This document shows positions 15,636-24,469 of a DNA stretch of 27,167 nucleotides, piece by piece; position 1 is the stretch's first letter; each line of letters starts with the position of its first letter. Both the position numbers and the translations under genes were made by a program. Origin of the DNA: a virus. Where the stretch lies: positions 1 through 27,167 of IMG/VR virus record IMGVR_UViG_3300036770_003696; one strand, written 5' to 3'. The notes beneath the pieces are model-generated. The model ran no database searches. It was not told where the DNA came from and saw only the letters and a list, made by a program, of their open reading frames with translations.

Positions 15636-17212
15636 TATCTAAGTCCGAGTGGGTCGTCACGTTTACCACCAGCTTGCGGATAAGGAAGCACACCCCTTGT
15701 ACTTGAAGTGGGGAAACGCTTTCTCATTTCTGTTTCAGCATATTCCTCAGCAGCAGCTTCGCCTTGTTCTCGCTTTAATTTTCTATAAGCAGGTGTAAGC
15801 CTTACTCGTGCCATCGCTTCATCTTCTGCTTGAGATCGTCTGGTTTCAGCAGTAGTTTTACTAGTATCAGCTCTTGTCGTAGCTGCTGCGGCGGATACAC
15901 CGCTTGGTAGCATCTTAGCGGCTTCTTGGTATGCCGCTACCTTAAGCTGTTCATCGGTTACCTGCTCACCTTTTGGCTTTTTAGCGTTCTCTTCTTTAAG
16001 CTTCCCAAACCATGCAGCAGATAGTTGCTGAAGATCAGTTTTACCACCTGATTCTCTCTGCATTCCAGCAATCTTTTCTGCGACCTCAGCACGCATAACA
16101 GCAATAGCTTCTGCGGATGCGATCCTCTCGGCAACGCTACGTTCAGATGCGGCGATGCGCTCCATCATAGCTTTGATTTGCTCGTCTTTATAGCCAGCGT
16201 CAAGCAACATCTTACGAGCATCAGAAACTTGTTTGAGCGCAGTTTCGCGCTGCTTAATGCCTGCATCAATATCGCCTTCAGCCATCTTAAGCTTGGAATC
16301 TTCGATGCGGTCTTTAGCTTCTGACATAGCCAACTGAAACTGCCGATCAAGTGCTTTGTTTTGTTGTACTTGAGCTTGGAGTGACTGCGCCGCAGCACCA
16401 ATCTTTCCTTTACGTGGTGCTGAAGCAAACGCAGCAAGCGAAGAAGCAAGCGCCCCAAGACCCCGCCCTTCTTTTTCTTTTTCGTACTCTTTCTCTCTAG
16501 CTGCTAGTCGATCTTCACGCGCTTTATAAACATTTCCTAACCCCATTTCTTCACGAAGCCTACGTCTTTCTGCAACAGCTTGCTGTTCGGTTGGAACGTC
16601 CATAAGTGCTTGACGGTAAATAGCTTCTTTTAGATCACTTTCATCAGCCCTAGATACCCCCTTGGGTACACTGTACATCGATGGGCCACCTCGTGCTTCG
16701 TACTCATCTATCTCTGCATTCGACATGTCATTAAGCCCACCGTTGCTAAACGACACAATACCTCCAGGTGCAAAGCCTTGCGCCATGTTCTGTGCGGGAA
16801 GCGCAGCAAGTCCTGCTTCTTGAGGAGGCTGTGGTTGTGGTTGCGGTGGGGGTGCAGCGGGCGGCTGCATCGGGGGAGGCGCAGCAGGAGGCATGGGCTG
16901 ACCCATAGCCATTGGGAGTCCTGAGACTTGTCGTTGCAGTGCACCATTTCTCATCGCACCGTCAAGCATCGCCTTAAGCTGAGCGATCTCCATCTCTTTC
17001 TGCGCCATGATAGTCGGCGTTTGTGATGGGTTTGCTTGAAGTGCTTGAGTACCCATCGACGCATTCGTCATACGGGCTCGGCGTAATTCTTCGTATTTCG
17101 CATCTTCAGGTAATACTTGAGGCTGCATACCTTGCTGATAGCGGTCAAGCATAGCGTTAGGAACCGCTTGTGGGTTCTCCAAAGCACTCTGAATTTGCAT
17201 ACGGTTATACAT
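15635..17212 (-). CDS. Alanine/glutamine-rich internal virion protein, putative (525 aa)
   Basis: The ATG lies 2 bases after the preceding stop, with a modest GGTGG site. Residues 1-95 are helical and Q/M-rich. About 100-140 is a P/Q/A-rich linker with PQPQPQPP. Then comes FAPGGIVSFSNGG (about 147-159), a glycine-flanked hydrophobic motif that I recall from many phage internal or ejection proteins. Residues 190-470 are long charged and alanine-rich helices predicted to be coiled coil. The end is basic. There is no catalytic motif and no signal peptide. It lies between the 242-residue protein and the giant, so it most likely belongs to the set of ejected or internal core proteins. That role is inferred from position and composition. 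Confidence 0.7.
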   Translation of the reverse strand: MYNRMQIQSALENPQAVPNAMLDRYQQGMQPQVLPEDAKYEELRRARMTNASMGTQALQANPSQTPTIMAQKEMEIAQLKAMLDGAMRNGALQRQVSGLPMAMGQPMPPAAPPPMQPPAAPPPQPQPQPPQEAGLAALPAQNMAQGFAPGGIVSFSNGGLNDMSNAEIDEYEARGGPSMYSVPKGVSRADESDLKEAIYRQALMDVPTEQQAVAERRRLREEMGLGNVYKAREDRLAAREKEYEKEKEGRGLGALASSLAAFASAPRKGKIGAAAQSLQAQVQQNKALDRQFQLAMSEAKDRIEDSKLKMAEGDIDAGIKQRETALKQVSDARKMLLDAGYKDEQIKAMMERIAASERSVAERIASAEAIAVMRAEVAEKIAGMQRESGGKTDLQQLSAAWFGKLKEENAKKPKGEQVTDEQLKVAAYQEAAKMLPSGVSAAAATTRADTSKTTAETRRSQAEDEAMARVRLTPAYRKLKREQGEAAAEEYAETEMRKRFPTSSTRGVLPYPQAGGKRDDPLGLR

Positions 17213-17214
17213 AA

Positions 17215-17943
17215 TTAACCACCAGGGAATAATTTGCTGATGTCAAAGCCAGCCTGTTTTAAGTTAGCAGCAATAGATGCTATCCCAGCTAAGTTTTGAA
17301 TATTACTTGGCCCTTGTTGATAATAGTTTGTCGTCGCAATCGGTAAGCCTTGAAGCAGACCTTGACGAAACTTAAGCATCTCCAACGGGTACTGATACTG
17401 TTCACGCTCATACTGAGCACGGTCGCGGTCGATAGCTGCTTGTTGTAAAGCTTGCTGCGATGCGCCCATGCCATAGGTAGACTGCAACCGATTAATGTCA
17501 GCACCTAACGCTTGGAGGCCGAACTGTGTACCAGCATAATCACCTTTTTGCTGGATGTCAGCTAATTGCTGCTGCAAGTTACGGTCACGTTCTGCTTGCA
17601 TAAGCCCGTACCGAGACCCACCAAATGCGCCAGCACCTACAGCTTTAGCAGCGTCTTGTTGCCCAGCAATCTGCGACGTACGTGTAGCTTCACGTTTGGC
17701 AATATCCGTGACGTTTTGCTGATAAGGGTTAAGGTATTGCTGATAAAACGCAGCAGTACCTGGAGAAGCAAGATTACCTATGCCAGTAAGAGCGTTGTAT
17801 TGCTGTGGCTGGAACCCAGCCGACAGCGGTCGGTCATAAGGTTTATACGGTAGATTAGCGAATGCTTCTCCTTGCTGAAGAAGGCGCTCTACATAAGGAC
17901 CGGCCCAAGCCGATAGCGTTGATGAAGAAGTTGCATCAGCCAT
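17215..17943 (-). CDS. Putative DNA-ejection/internal virion protein (242 aa)
   Basis: The ATG has a GAGG site about 6 bases upstream and follows the 997-residue gene by 2 bases. The protein opens with YVERLLQQGEAFANLPYKPY and RPLSAGFQPQQ. It then has NPYQQNVTDIAKREATR and a glycine motif GAGAFGGSRYG. The rest is glutamine-rich helix (NLQQQLADIQQKG). From memory, this family (a P-Y-x-P-Y start, the N-P-Y-x-x-N-V-x-D-I motif, then GAFGGSR) is widespread in podovirus-like phages next to other ejection proteins. A structural or ejection role is likely; the exact role is not known. Confidence 0.75.
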   Translation of the reverse strand: MADATSSSTLSAWAGPYVERLLQQGEAFANLPYKPYDRPLSAGFQPQQYNALTGIGNLASPGTAAFYQQYLNPYQQNVTDIAKREATRTSQIAGQQDAAKAVGAGAFGGSRYGLMQAERDRNLQQQLADIQQKGDYAGTQFGLQALGADINRLQSTYGMGASQQALQQAAIDRDRAQYEREQYQYPLEMLKFRQGLLQGLPIATTNYYQQGPSNIQNLAGIASIAANLKQAGFDISKLFPGG

Positions 17944-17945
17944 GA

Positions 17946-20939
17946 TTACCTCGGCATAAAGCGTTCGGCGTCAATTTCACGCCCTTGTTTTTTAGTTCCG
18001 GTTCTTGCTTTGCGAACACGGTCCATCATCTCGTAAAGCATCTTTGCGCCAGCACTAGAATTACCGTTACCAAGATGACTAACGACATCAGCAGGAATAA
18101 CAAACTCCCCATCAGAAAGCGCAGCAGGGCGCTTACCATCGATATGAGCCGGTACTCTATCTGCCATCCCATCGGTTATTCCGCCTAAATATCTAGGTGG
18201 AAGTGTACGCCCACCACGCGCTAGAGACAACAAGCCACCGTAAGCTAAGCCTCCACCGGATGTGTCAACACCCGCACCATCAACCGTATCAGTATCGGTG
18301 CCACCTGCTGGAGAAGGCAGTACCCCAGCACCTAGATAACCTGTCGGAGGCGTATACGTAATCGGCCCAAAACGTTGGAAGTAAGGATCTTCGTAGCCCA
18401 CAGTATCAGCTCCAGCATAGTCATAGGTCTCAGGGGGTGCTTTGTAAGTACGCGCTGCCGTGAAAGGTTGCGTTAGGTTAGGTGTGTAGGAAGCGGGACC
18501 GTCACCGCCCAGAGTAAGGTTTGTAAACAGACTTGGTAGGCCCACAAGATTAAATTCGCATTCCCCAGTTTTAGCGTTATGTGTATACCCTGTGGGGCAT
18601 TTATCACCGGTGATAGTGTCATTACCGCCACCACCTGTAATTGTAGTTTCAGGAGTGCTGCAAATTTGACCCCCAGAAACAGTATCGTTTACAGCAACTT
18701 GTCCTGGAGGACATACGCAATTACCAGCAGCGTCTCGTGTTTGACCTAGAGCTGGGCAAGCCTCTACTTTTACAGAAGGTTTGCATTCACCATTTTGTTC
18801 TGTAGTTCCTGGAGGGCATACACAATCACCAGCAGTGTTACGTTCTTGACCTATAACTGGACACATAGTGTCTATGATGACCGTCGTTGTGTCTTGGCAT
18901 AACCCAAGCGCATTAGGCGCTTGGTCAGGATCTAAGCAGTAGCAGTTACCGTCTGCCCCTTTGTATTGATCTTCATTGCATTTTTTAGCAGTAACTTCTA
19001 AGGACGGTTTGCATTGGCCGTCTGCTTGTTTTGTAGTTCCTGGAGGGCAAGTGTCATTGCCTGCCCCACCCGTTAAATTAAGCGTGGTGTACTCTAAATC
19101 AAAGCACGAATTAGTTTGGGGGTTATACCCCATACCTTTAGCGTAACAGTCCGCCGCAGTTACTGTGACTTTTGCGGATTCTTTGCAATCCTCCCCTTGT
19201 TCTATATATCCTGGAGGGCATACGCATCCGCCGTTTACATTGTCGCGGATCTTAGGATATTTGCAAAAAGTATCTACAACCTTTGTCGAAGTTGCTGGCG
19301 GTGGAGTAGGTGTCTTTGGTTTAAATGTTGATAATCCAGAAATATCGACCCGTTCAACACATTTGTTTTCTATGGGGTCGTAGTCCATACCAATCTTGTT
19401 GCAATCAGCCGCAGTTACGGTAACTTTACCAGCGTCGATTGTGTCGTTACCCGAACCGCCTAATACGACGTAATCAATAGGATCATAACAGCCACCAGTT
19501 ATGGGGTCGCGAATTTGATTGGGGTTTTCGCAAGGATCAGAAGCGCCTGTAACTTCTACAGTACCGGCTTTGATTGAATCATTACCTGAACCACTTTCGA
19601 TGTAGTCAGATATGGTGTCATTGATTGAATCGTTACCTTTACCACCAGCTACAGTAACTGCACCCGCTTTAAGAGTATCAGCGCCAGAACCGCCTGTAAC
19701 GTTTGCCTTTTTACCATCGCCAAAGCCAGAACCAGTAAAGAAACCGGTAGGGTCGAACTGATCAAGGGGGTCAACGTCTGCTTTAACGACAACTTTACCG
19801 GCAGCATCGTTTATCAAATTGGTGGCGTCAGTGCCTTCTGCAAAAGAATCCTGAATAAGCTCAAGCGCATCATCACCGGTTAACTTAGTGCCAGGGATTT
19901 TCGTATCCCCAAAAGTACCCATGATCGCGCCAAGACCTGTATTACGGTAAATATCGTTGCTGTTACCACCAGCAATCAACGTTGTTAGCCCAGCCGTAGT
20001 CCCTTTAGCAATGCCGTTAGAAAGCTTTTCCGACACCTTATCCGAAAGGTCGCTAATACCCGTAACGTCAAGCCCTTTAGTCGCAAGATTACCGACAAGC
20101 GAAGTAAAAGGTACGTCTTTGTTAGTGCCTAACAAATCTCCAGAACCCGGAATGGGTACGTTATTAAGTATCGTTCCAGCAAGCGTTCCAGTCGCGCCTT
20201 CTTTGAAATCACCCCCAAGAAGTTCGGAAGCAGTTCCGTTTACTAACATCCCCACGCCGGTCTTGATTGCGGCTTTTTCCGCAGCAGTTAGCGCAACTTG
20301 TTCAGCAACCCCCGGTAGCATCTCAACCCCGGCAAGCGCATTGCTGTTTATAGCGCTAACGACATAGTCGGTAAGCGTGTTGGTGATGGGCTTAGTAACA
20401 ATCTGCGTGGGGTTTGTGATTGCACTTGCAGCTTCGCCAACTGTGAGGTTAGACGCAAGGCTTCCCGAACCTGCTCCTGCCGAGCCACCTAAAGAACTTA
20501 ATACATCCCCCGCACCCATCGCCATACCGACAGTACCGAGGGCTTGAAGCCAGCCTTGTAATTCAGAAGGGTTGGGTTTAGTTAAGCGTCTGCTGGTAGG
20601 GTTACCGTACGCGTCGTACTGCTGGACAATTAATTTATCGCCCTGTACACCAACAACTTGCTCAGTGACAATATCGTCACCTTTCTCTACCTGACGAATC
20701 CCTGTATCTGTTCCAAACGTGCGCTGCACATCTCCGGTAAGTAACGTGCCAAGTGGAATACCTGCATCACGAAACAGTTGTTGAATATCACCTGTTGATA
20801 CACCTTTGAACGAGGCGAGATCGTCTGCGCTCAAACCAAATGATGTAGCGATTTTCTGGAGCTTGGAGGCATCATTACCCGCAGCCGCAATCTGATCACG
20901 AATGATGTCGTCTATATACCCAAGGCTGGAAGTCGCCAT
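17946..20939 (-). CDS. Modular virion protein with RTX-like and cysteine repeats (997 aa)
   Basis: The start follows the fibre gene by 3 bases with GGGGTAAGGT upstream. Residues 1-140 are soluble and helical; 140-400 are alanine/glycine-rich with hydrophobic stretches. Residues 416-795 carry repeats of two kinds: GGSGNDTI-type units like calcium-binding RTX nonapeptides, and cysteine modules such as CVCPPGTTEQNGECKPS. The C-terminal part has YGGLLSLARGG and LSDGEFVIPADVVSHLGNG, then a basic helix; from memory, this ending is typical of phage ejection proteins. Its place next to the other internal-protein genes supports that. The repeats could instead sit outside and bind the cell surface. The gene is certain, the role inferred. 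Confidence 0.75.
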   Translation of the reverse strand: MATSSLGYIDDIIRDQIAAAGNDASKLQKIATSFGLSADDLASFKGVSTGDIQQLFRDAGIPLGTLLTGDVQRTFGTDTGIRQVEKGDDIVTEQVVGVQGDKLIVQQYDAYGNPTSRRLTKPNPSELQGWLQALGTVGMAMGAGDVLSSLGGSAGAGSGSLASNLTVGEAASAITNPTQIVTKPITNTLTDYVVSAINSNALAGVEMLPGVAEQVALTAAEKAAIKTGVGMLVNGTASELLGGDFKEGATGTLAGTILNNVPIPGSGDLLGTNKDVPFTSLVGNLATKGLDVTGISDLSDKVSEKLSNGIAKGTTAGLTTLIAGGNSNDIYRNTGLGAIMGTFGDTKIPGTKLTGDDALELIQDSFAEGTDATNLINDAAGKVVVKADVDPLDQFDPTGFFTGSGFGDGKKANVTGGSGADTLKAGAVTVAGGKGNDSINDTISDYIESGSGNDSIKAGTVEVTGASDPCENPNQIRDPITGGCYDPIDYVVLGGSGNDTIDAGKVTVTAADCNKIGMDYDPIENKCVERVDISGLSTFKPKTPTPPPATSTKVVDTFCKYPKIRDNVNGGCVCPPGYIEQGEDCKESAKVTVTAADCYAKGMGYNPQTNSCFDLEYTTLNLTGGAGNDTCPPGTTKQADGQCKPSLEVTAKKCNEDQYKGADGNCYCLDPDQAPNALGLCQDTTTVIIDTMCPVIGQERNTAGDCVCPPGTTEQNGECKPSVKVEACPALGQTRDAAGNCVCPPGQVAVNDTVSGGQICSTPETTITGGGGNDTITGDKCPTGYTHNAKTGECEFNLVGLPSLFTNLTLGGDGPASYTPNLTQPFTAARTYKAPPETYDYAGADTVGYEDPYFQRFGPITYTPPTGYLGAGVLPSPAGGTDTDTVDGAGVDTSGGGLAYGGLLSLARGGRTLPPRYLGGITDGMADRVPAHIDGKRPAALSDGEFVIPADVVSHLGNGNSSAGAKMLYEMMDRVRKARTGTKKQGREIDAERFMPR
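18557..19694 (-). repeat. Repeat region: RTX-like units alternating with cysteine modules
   Basis: This covers residues 416-795 of the 997-residue protein. RTX-like units are TGGSGADTLKAG, AGGKGNDSINDT, ESGSGNDSIKAG, LGGSGNDTIDAG, TGGAGNDT and TGGGGNDTITGD. Cysteine modules share CPPG followed by EQ and a closing C-K-P/E-S. VTVTAADC also appears twice. The units are diverged, so the array is old or under selection for variety. Confidence 0.75.
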
Positions 20940-20942
20940 ACC

Positions 20943-21581
20943 TTACCCCGCTATCGAAGAAACAAACACCATCGTTGCAATCACAGACGGCGTTGCAGGA
21001 CGAGTTGGTGTTGATGCCGCTGGAATCTGTTCAACTAATACCCCTGTATTGTCTGTATGCCAGTACAACTGAACATAGTCTCCGGCTTGGAGCGTTAAAA
21101 ACAAATTCAACGCTGCGATCAAATGCCCGTTAACACCACCATGTTTATTCGGTACAGAAAAGCGAGAGTTACTGTTAGCTAAGTTCGTTCCGTTAATTGC
21201 AGCCCAAACGTCAACGTCGTGAATCTGTGTGTCCGTATTCGCAAACTGAATACTGAATTGTAAGTTGTATATGCCTGAATAAGTAACCGTAAGCTGAGAA
21301 TTATTGGCTAAATAAACGCTGTCAGAAATATCCGTTGTACTAAACGTAATAGCATAATCTGCTGTTGTACTTGCCGCCGTCTGATCTACGTCACTGGAGA
21401 ACGCACCAAATGGATTACTTAAAAATCGCCCACCATCAGGACCAAGTACGTTTTGCAACGTGCCGCTAAGCCTGTTGAAATATAGGCGCAGTACATTATT
21501 CAGCCCCTCCTGATACCGGCTATCAAACTCAAGCGGCGATAAGGGAAGGTTTGGCGGTGATGGAAAATTTATAAGGCTCAT
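20943..21581 (-). CDS. Jelly-roll/C1q-like fibre or baseplate protein (212 aa)
   Basis: The ATG overlaps the upstream stop as ATGA. The N terminus is proline-rich with a helix FDSRYQEGLNNVLRLYFNRL. The remaining ~140 residues are beta-rich: YAITFSTTDISDSVYL, LTVTYSGIYNLQFSIQF, VDVWAAINGTNL, then AGDYVQLYWHTDNTGV and a final hydrophobic strand. The G-x-Y-x-x-x-F-S-x-Q and A-G-D-Y-V-x-L strands are what one sees in C1q/TNF-like jelly rolls of aquatic phages. It is probably an exposed virion protein, perhaps host- or glycan-binding. It sits between the tail-hub-type protein and the ejection proteins. The fold is inferred by eye. Confidence 0.7.
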   Translation of the reverse strand: MSLINFPSPPNLPLSPLEFDSRYQEGLNNVLRLYFNRLSGTLQNVLGPDGGRFLSNPFGAFSSDVDQTAASTTADYAITFSTTDISDSVYLANNSQLTVTYSGIYNLQFSIQFANTDTQIHDVDVWAAINGTNLANSNSRFSVPNKHGGVNGHLIAALNLFLTLQAGDYVQLYWHTDNTGVLVEQIPAASTPTRPATPSVIATMVFVSSIAG

Positions 21582-23458
21582 GCACCGTTACCCGTTGCCC
21601 GTCCGTCAGGCCGGATGTCCATCCTCGGAGAACCGAGCTGCCACGTTGTACCAACTTTGTTAGAACGTACCTTGAGGTATGCCTGACGCCCACGGAACCG
21701 TGTATAGATCTGCGAGGTGTATTCATCGACGGGATAGTCAGCAGCAATCACTGTGCCTGATACGGGCGTGTTAGCAGGTGAGCCTGAGCTTTTCTTGGGG
21801 TAGATGGTGAATACAACTTCTGGGTCCGAGTTATCCGTGGAACCAGTAAACGTGATATCTGGGATGGTTCGGTAGACGTACATAAACTTGTCACCGTCTT
21901 CAATATCAAACTCGGCAGACTCGATGTAAGCATCTATCGCGGCAACAGAATCACCTGCTGCGTCATCCACACCATACTCTTGGTTCAAAATGCGTCGGTT
22001 GTAATCGGCAGATTGAGGGTATGGGCGCAAGCCAGAGTCTGACCAAGCTGTACGCTCCATGGTGCCGTAGTACCAGATTCTTTCCAGGTAGTTGAACACC
22101 ACATAACGATCTACCGTCGTGCTATCTGCTGAGCAGTAGAACCACCAGACTTCATTGAAGCCTTCGTTGGTACCAGCAAATACTTGGTAAGCTTGGTCTA
22201 CGTTAATGTCACTAAATACATATCGCCGCAAGTCGCTGGGCAGCGTCTGCACTCGACCGTCATAAACATAAAACTTATCAACACCCATCCAGTACACAGC
22301 ACCGGATGCAAATATACCTGCGTTAGGCCCGATGATGGATATGTTGTCACCAAGTAGCTGAGCGCCCCAGACCAGCGGTGCCCCAAGAAATTGAATGGAA
22401 TACGCAGCCGAGTCGGTGAGCGTAAAAATTTCCTGACGGGTTTGGATGGCTAATACGATTTCTGAGCCGTGCGATAAGCGCAAGTCACCTGCTTGATTGG
22501 TTGCAGCAGGAGCCCAGTCAGTCAGGCTTTCCTGGTCGGCCCAGCGAATAAGCATGGGGTCATAGCTACCACTAACAGTATCTGCTGGGTTGTTGGCACC
22601 AAAAGCAAACAAGAAACGGGATATGTCCGAAACAAAGATAAACGTTACTTCAGTAGGACATGCGCTTGACCCAGCCAAATCCTGTAGTGCTACCGCTCTT
22701 GTTGTTAACCCCGATGTTTCATCCCAGTAGTATATGGACCCAAAGCGTGGTGCAAAGACAAGATCTTCACCCCAGTTATACGCACTCCACAAACGTGCGT
22801 AAGTTGTTGATCCTCCACCAAAACCCCATGTGCCGCTATTCCATGGGCCGTTCCCCCAGCCAAAACCTGTCGTCGTAATTTCTGCGCCAATGGGCAGTTC
22901 ATAGGAAGCAAGTACCGTATCACCAAAAGGAGAGTTAGAAGCATCAACTGAATTTGCTGCTACGCCAAGCTCAATACTGTAAGAGTCAGCGTTGATGTAA
23001 GTGATCTCAAACTCATCGTTCAGATCGTTGGCAACAATACTCCCACCACCAAAACTAATGGTCGCTCCACTGAAAATAACGTAATCACCACTTTCAGCAC
23101 CGTGAGCAGAGTCCGCAACAACAAGTGTGTTTGATCCTGTGGTTGCATAGAACGGATCAATAAGCGATACCGTATCTGCTATGGGCGTGATGTCGTTAAA
23201 CTGCCCCGAATATTCAACGTAGTATTTTTTGTTGGTACCAACGCCTAAATAATTATTACCATCTAACGCCACCCAGTTCCACAAACTGCGGCAGATACCC
23301 AAGAACTGCGCTGCTGAGTATTGAATCCAACCGCCAATTTTTTCTGGCGTACCTTGGCGGAAGCGTACCTTGTCAGATACGTACCAACCTTCTTCGTTGG
23401 TGTATCTCGTGTTTTCCCGATTGACACCGGGGCGGAATCTTAGTTTTCTGACAGGCAT
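21578..23458 (-). CDS. Large tail/DNA-stabilisation protein, P22 gp10-like layout (626 aa)
   Basis: ATG 23458 is chosen over the TTG three bases upstream because it forms TGATG with the lysozyme stop and follows GGGGTG. The protein opens LRFRPGVNRENTRYTNEEGW and RFRQGTPEKIGGW, then long beta-rich repeats: LWNWVALDGNNYLGVGTNKK, GNGPWNSGTWGFGG, VMYWMGVDKFYVYDG-type strands. This start (R-P-G-V-N-R-E-N-T... K-I-G-G-W) is, from memory, a very common phage structural protein. It reads as a beta-propeller or tail-nozzle protein that closes the portal after packaging, as P22 gp10 does. Its exact place in the virion is inference; it is surely structural. Confidence 0.75.
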   Translation of the reverse strand: MPVRKLRFRPGVNRENTRYTNEEGWYVSDKVRFRQGTPEKIGGWIQYSAAQFLGICRSLWNWVALDGNNYLGVGTNKKYYVEYSGQFNDITPIADTVSLIDPFYATTGSNTLVVADSAHGAESGDYVIFSGATISFGGGSIVANDLNDEFEITYINADSYSIELGVAANSVDASNSPFGDTVLASYELPIGAEITTTGFGWGNGPWNSGTWGFGGGSTTYARLWSAYNWGEDLVFAPRFGSIYYWDETSGLTTRAVALQDLAGSSACPTEVTFIFVSDISRFLFAFGANNPADTVSGSYDPMLIRWADQESLTDWAPAATNQAGDLRLSHGSEIVLAIQTRQEIFTLTDSAAYSIQFLGAPLVWGAQLLGDNISIIGPNAGIFASGAVYWMGVDKFYVYDGRVQTLPSDLRRYVFSDINVDQAYQVFAGTNEGFNEVWWFYCSADSTTVDRYVVFNYLERIWYYGTMERTAWSDSGLRPYPQSADYNRRILNQEYGVDDAAGDSVAAIDAYIESAEFDIEDGDKFMYVYRTIPDITFTGSTDNSDPEVVFTIYPKKSSGSPANTPVSGTVIAADYPVDEYTSQIYTRFRGRQAYLKVRSNKVGTTWQLGSPRMDIRPDGRATGNGA

Positions 23459-23967
23459 CAATCACCCCGTAGGTACAAGGCGCGTTCGGCTTTGCGGCGG
23501 CGCACCAATCCGGGCAATACCTTGCCACCGCCCATAGTCCACATCATAAACGCTTCTGCTGCGCCTTCATAGTCGGCGCGGTTGTTCTTGATTCTTATCG
23601 TAGAACTCTGATAACGCCCAGGTCCAGCGTTGAACGCAAAACTGACCACAGCGTCGAAGCTTGACTGACGGCCAGCAAGATTAGGAGACATTCTAAGAAC
23701 ACTGCGTTCAAAACGGACGAGATCATCCTCAAAAAGGCGATCAATCTCCTCCTGCGTCCAAGTACGATTATCTTGGGCTGCGAGTGGGTAGTCCTTGCGA
23801 AGAATGCCGGTATATCCATCTTTCCTCAACGCTGGTAATTTGATCTGATCTTGGTACAGAACATGGCCGTAACCAATGGTCCAAATGTGGGCTGGGCATA
23901 AATAAGGCTTGAGACTCTTGCCCTCAAATCTGTGCATCAACTCAATGCCAGCCTGACCCGTTTTCAC
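23458..23967 (-). CDS. Endolysin, GH24 T4-type lysozyme (169 aa)
   Basis: The enzyme cuts the muramic acid-glucosamine bond of the cell wall. The catalytic set E-8-C-5-T is exact: FEG with E15, YLCPAHIW with C24, and T30 in WTIGYGH. The cysteine form in place of aspartate is known in this family. SSFDAVVSFAFNAGPG and a final ARG-rich helix fit GH24. The start is taken as GTG 23967, which overlaps the holin stop as GTGA; the result, VKTGQAGIELMHRFEG, matches the usual family start. The frame runs on to a TTG at 23997, but those ten residues lie over the holin gene. There is no signal peptide or N-terminal anchor, so release needs the holin. Confidence 0.92.
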   Translation of the reverse strand: MKTGQAGIELMHRFEGKSLKPYLCPAHIWTIGYGHVLYQDQIKLPALRKDGYTGILRKDYPLAAQDNRTWTQEEIDRLFEDDLVRFERSVLRMSPNLAGRQSSFDAVVSFAFNAGPGRYQSSTIRIKNNRADYEGAAEAFMMWTMGGGKVLPGLVRRRKAERALYLRGD

Positions 23968-24467
23968 TTTTTCTGCCAGCTTCTGGAACCAAACCAAAAT
24001 CCAATGATGCCGCCGAGCATCGCCATCTCATCGTCAGAAAAGATGATTGCACTCACCCGAATCAAATCGTCGATGTTCTGCACAAGATGAGGATGCTGCC
24101 AGACGTAATAGGCAAGTACGGCGTTGATGGCAATCAGTTCTAGGATGAGCAGGTACGTAACGTTGGGACGTACGGTGCCGATGTAATTCACTACCCACTT
24201 GCTGGATTTCTCAATGATCTGCTTGTCATGATCCAGAGCGGCGACTGTCATTTGAGCGTCAGTCTGCATGGCTATCTGATCGGTGCGGATCTCTTCCACA
24301 CGCTGTTGGGCGAGGTAACCTTCTTTGGCTAGCGCAAGCTCACGCTCTGACTGCATTCTCGCAAGCTCAAGCTCATGGGCTTGGTCGGCTTTGTTTTGGA
24401 AGTAATCAAGCAGTTTGGGTAGGCCGGAGATCAGTAGACCACCAAGTGTTGAGAGAAGTGAGAGCAT
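23964..24467 (-). CDS. Holin-like membrane protein, GTA_holin_3TM-type (167 aa)
   Basis: An ATG follows AAGGGGT with 4 bases between. A hydrophobic N-terminal segment (about 2-20, LLSTLGGLLISGLPKLL) is followed by a charged helix 25-90 that is predicted to be coiled coil. A membrane segment lies at about 104-122 (TYLLILELIAINAVLAYYVW), then a short final one near 148-160 (AMLGGIIGFWFGSRSW). This layout, with an R-P-x-x-x-Y before the middle segment and a G-x-x-G end, fits the 3-TM holin family first described in gene-transfer agents. The next gene downstream is the endolysin, overlapping by four bases. It should make the membrane lesion that lets the lysozyme out. Confidence 0.75.
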   Translation of the reverse strand: MLSLLSTLGGLLISGLPKLLDYFQNKADQAHELELARMQSERELALAKEGYLAQQRVEEIRTDQIAMQTDAQMTVAALDHDKQIIEKSSKWVVNYIGTVRPNVTYLLILELIAINAVLAYYVWQHPHLVQNIDDLIRVSAIIFSDDEMAMLGGIIGFWFGSRSWQKK

Positions 24468-24469
24468 GA

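Noticed and set aside
23968-23997. TTG start ten codons upstream for the endolysin
   Set aside because: The GTG at 23967 gives the GTGA overlap and the family-typical N terminus. The extra residues fall entirely within the holin gene.
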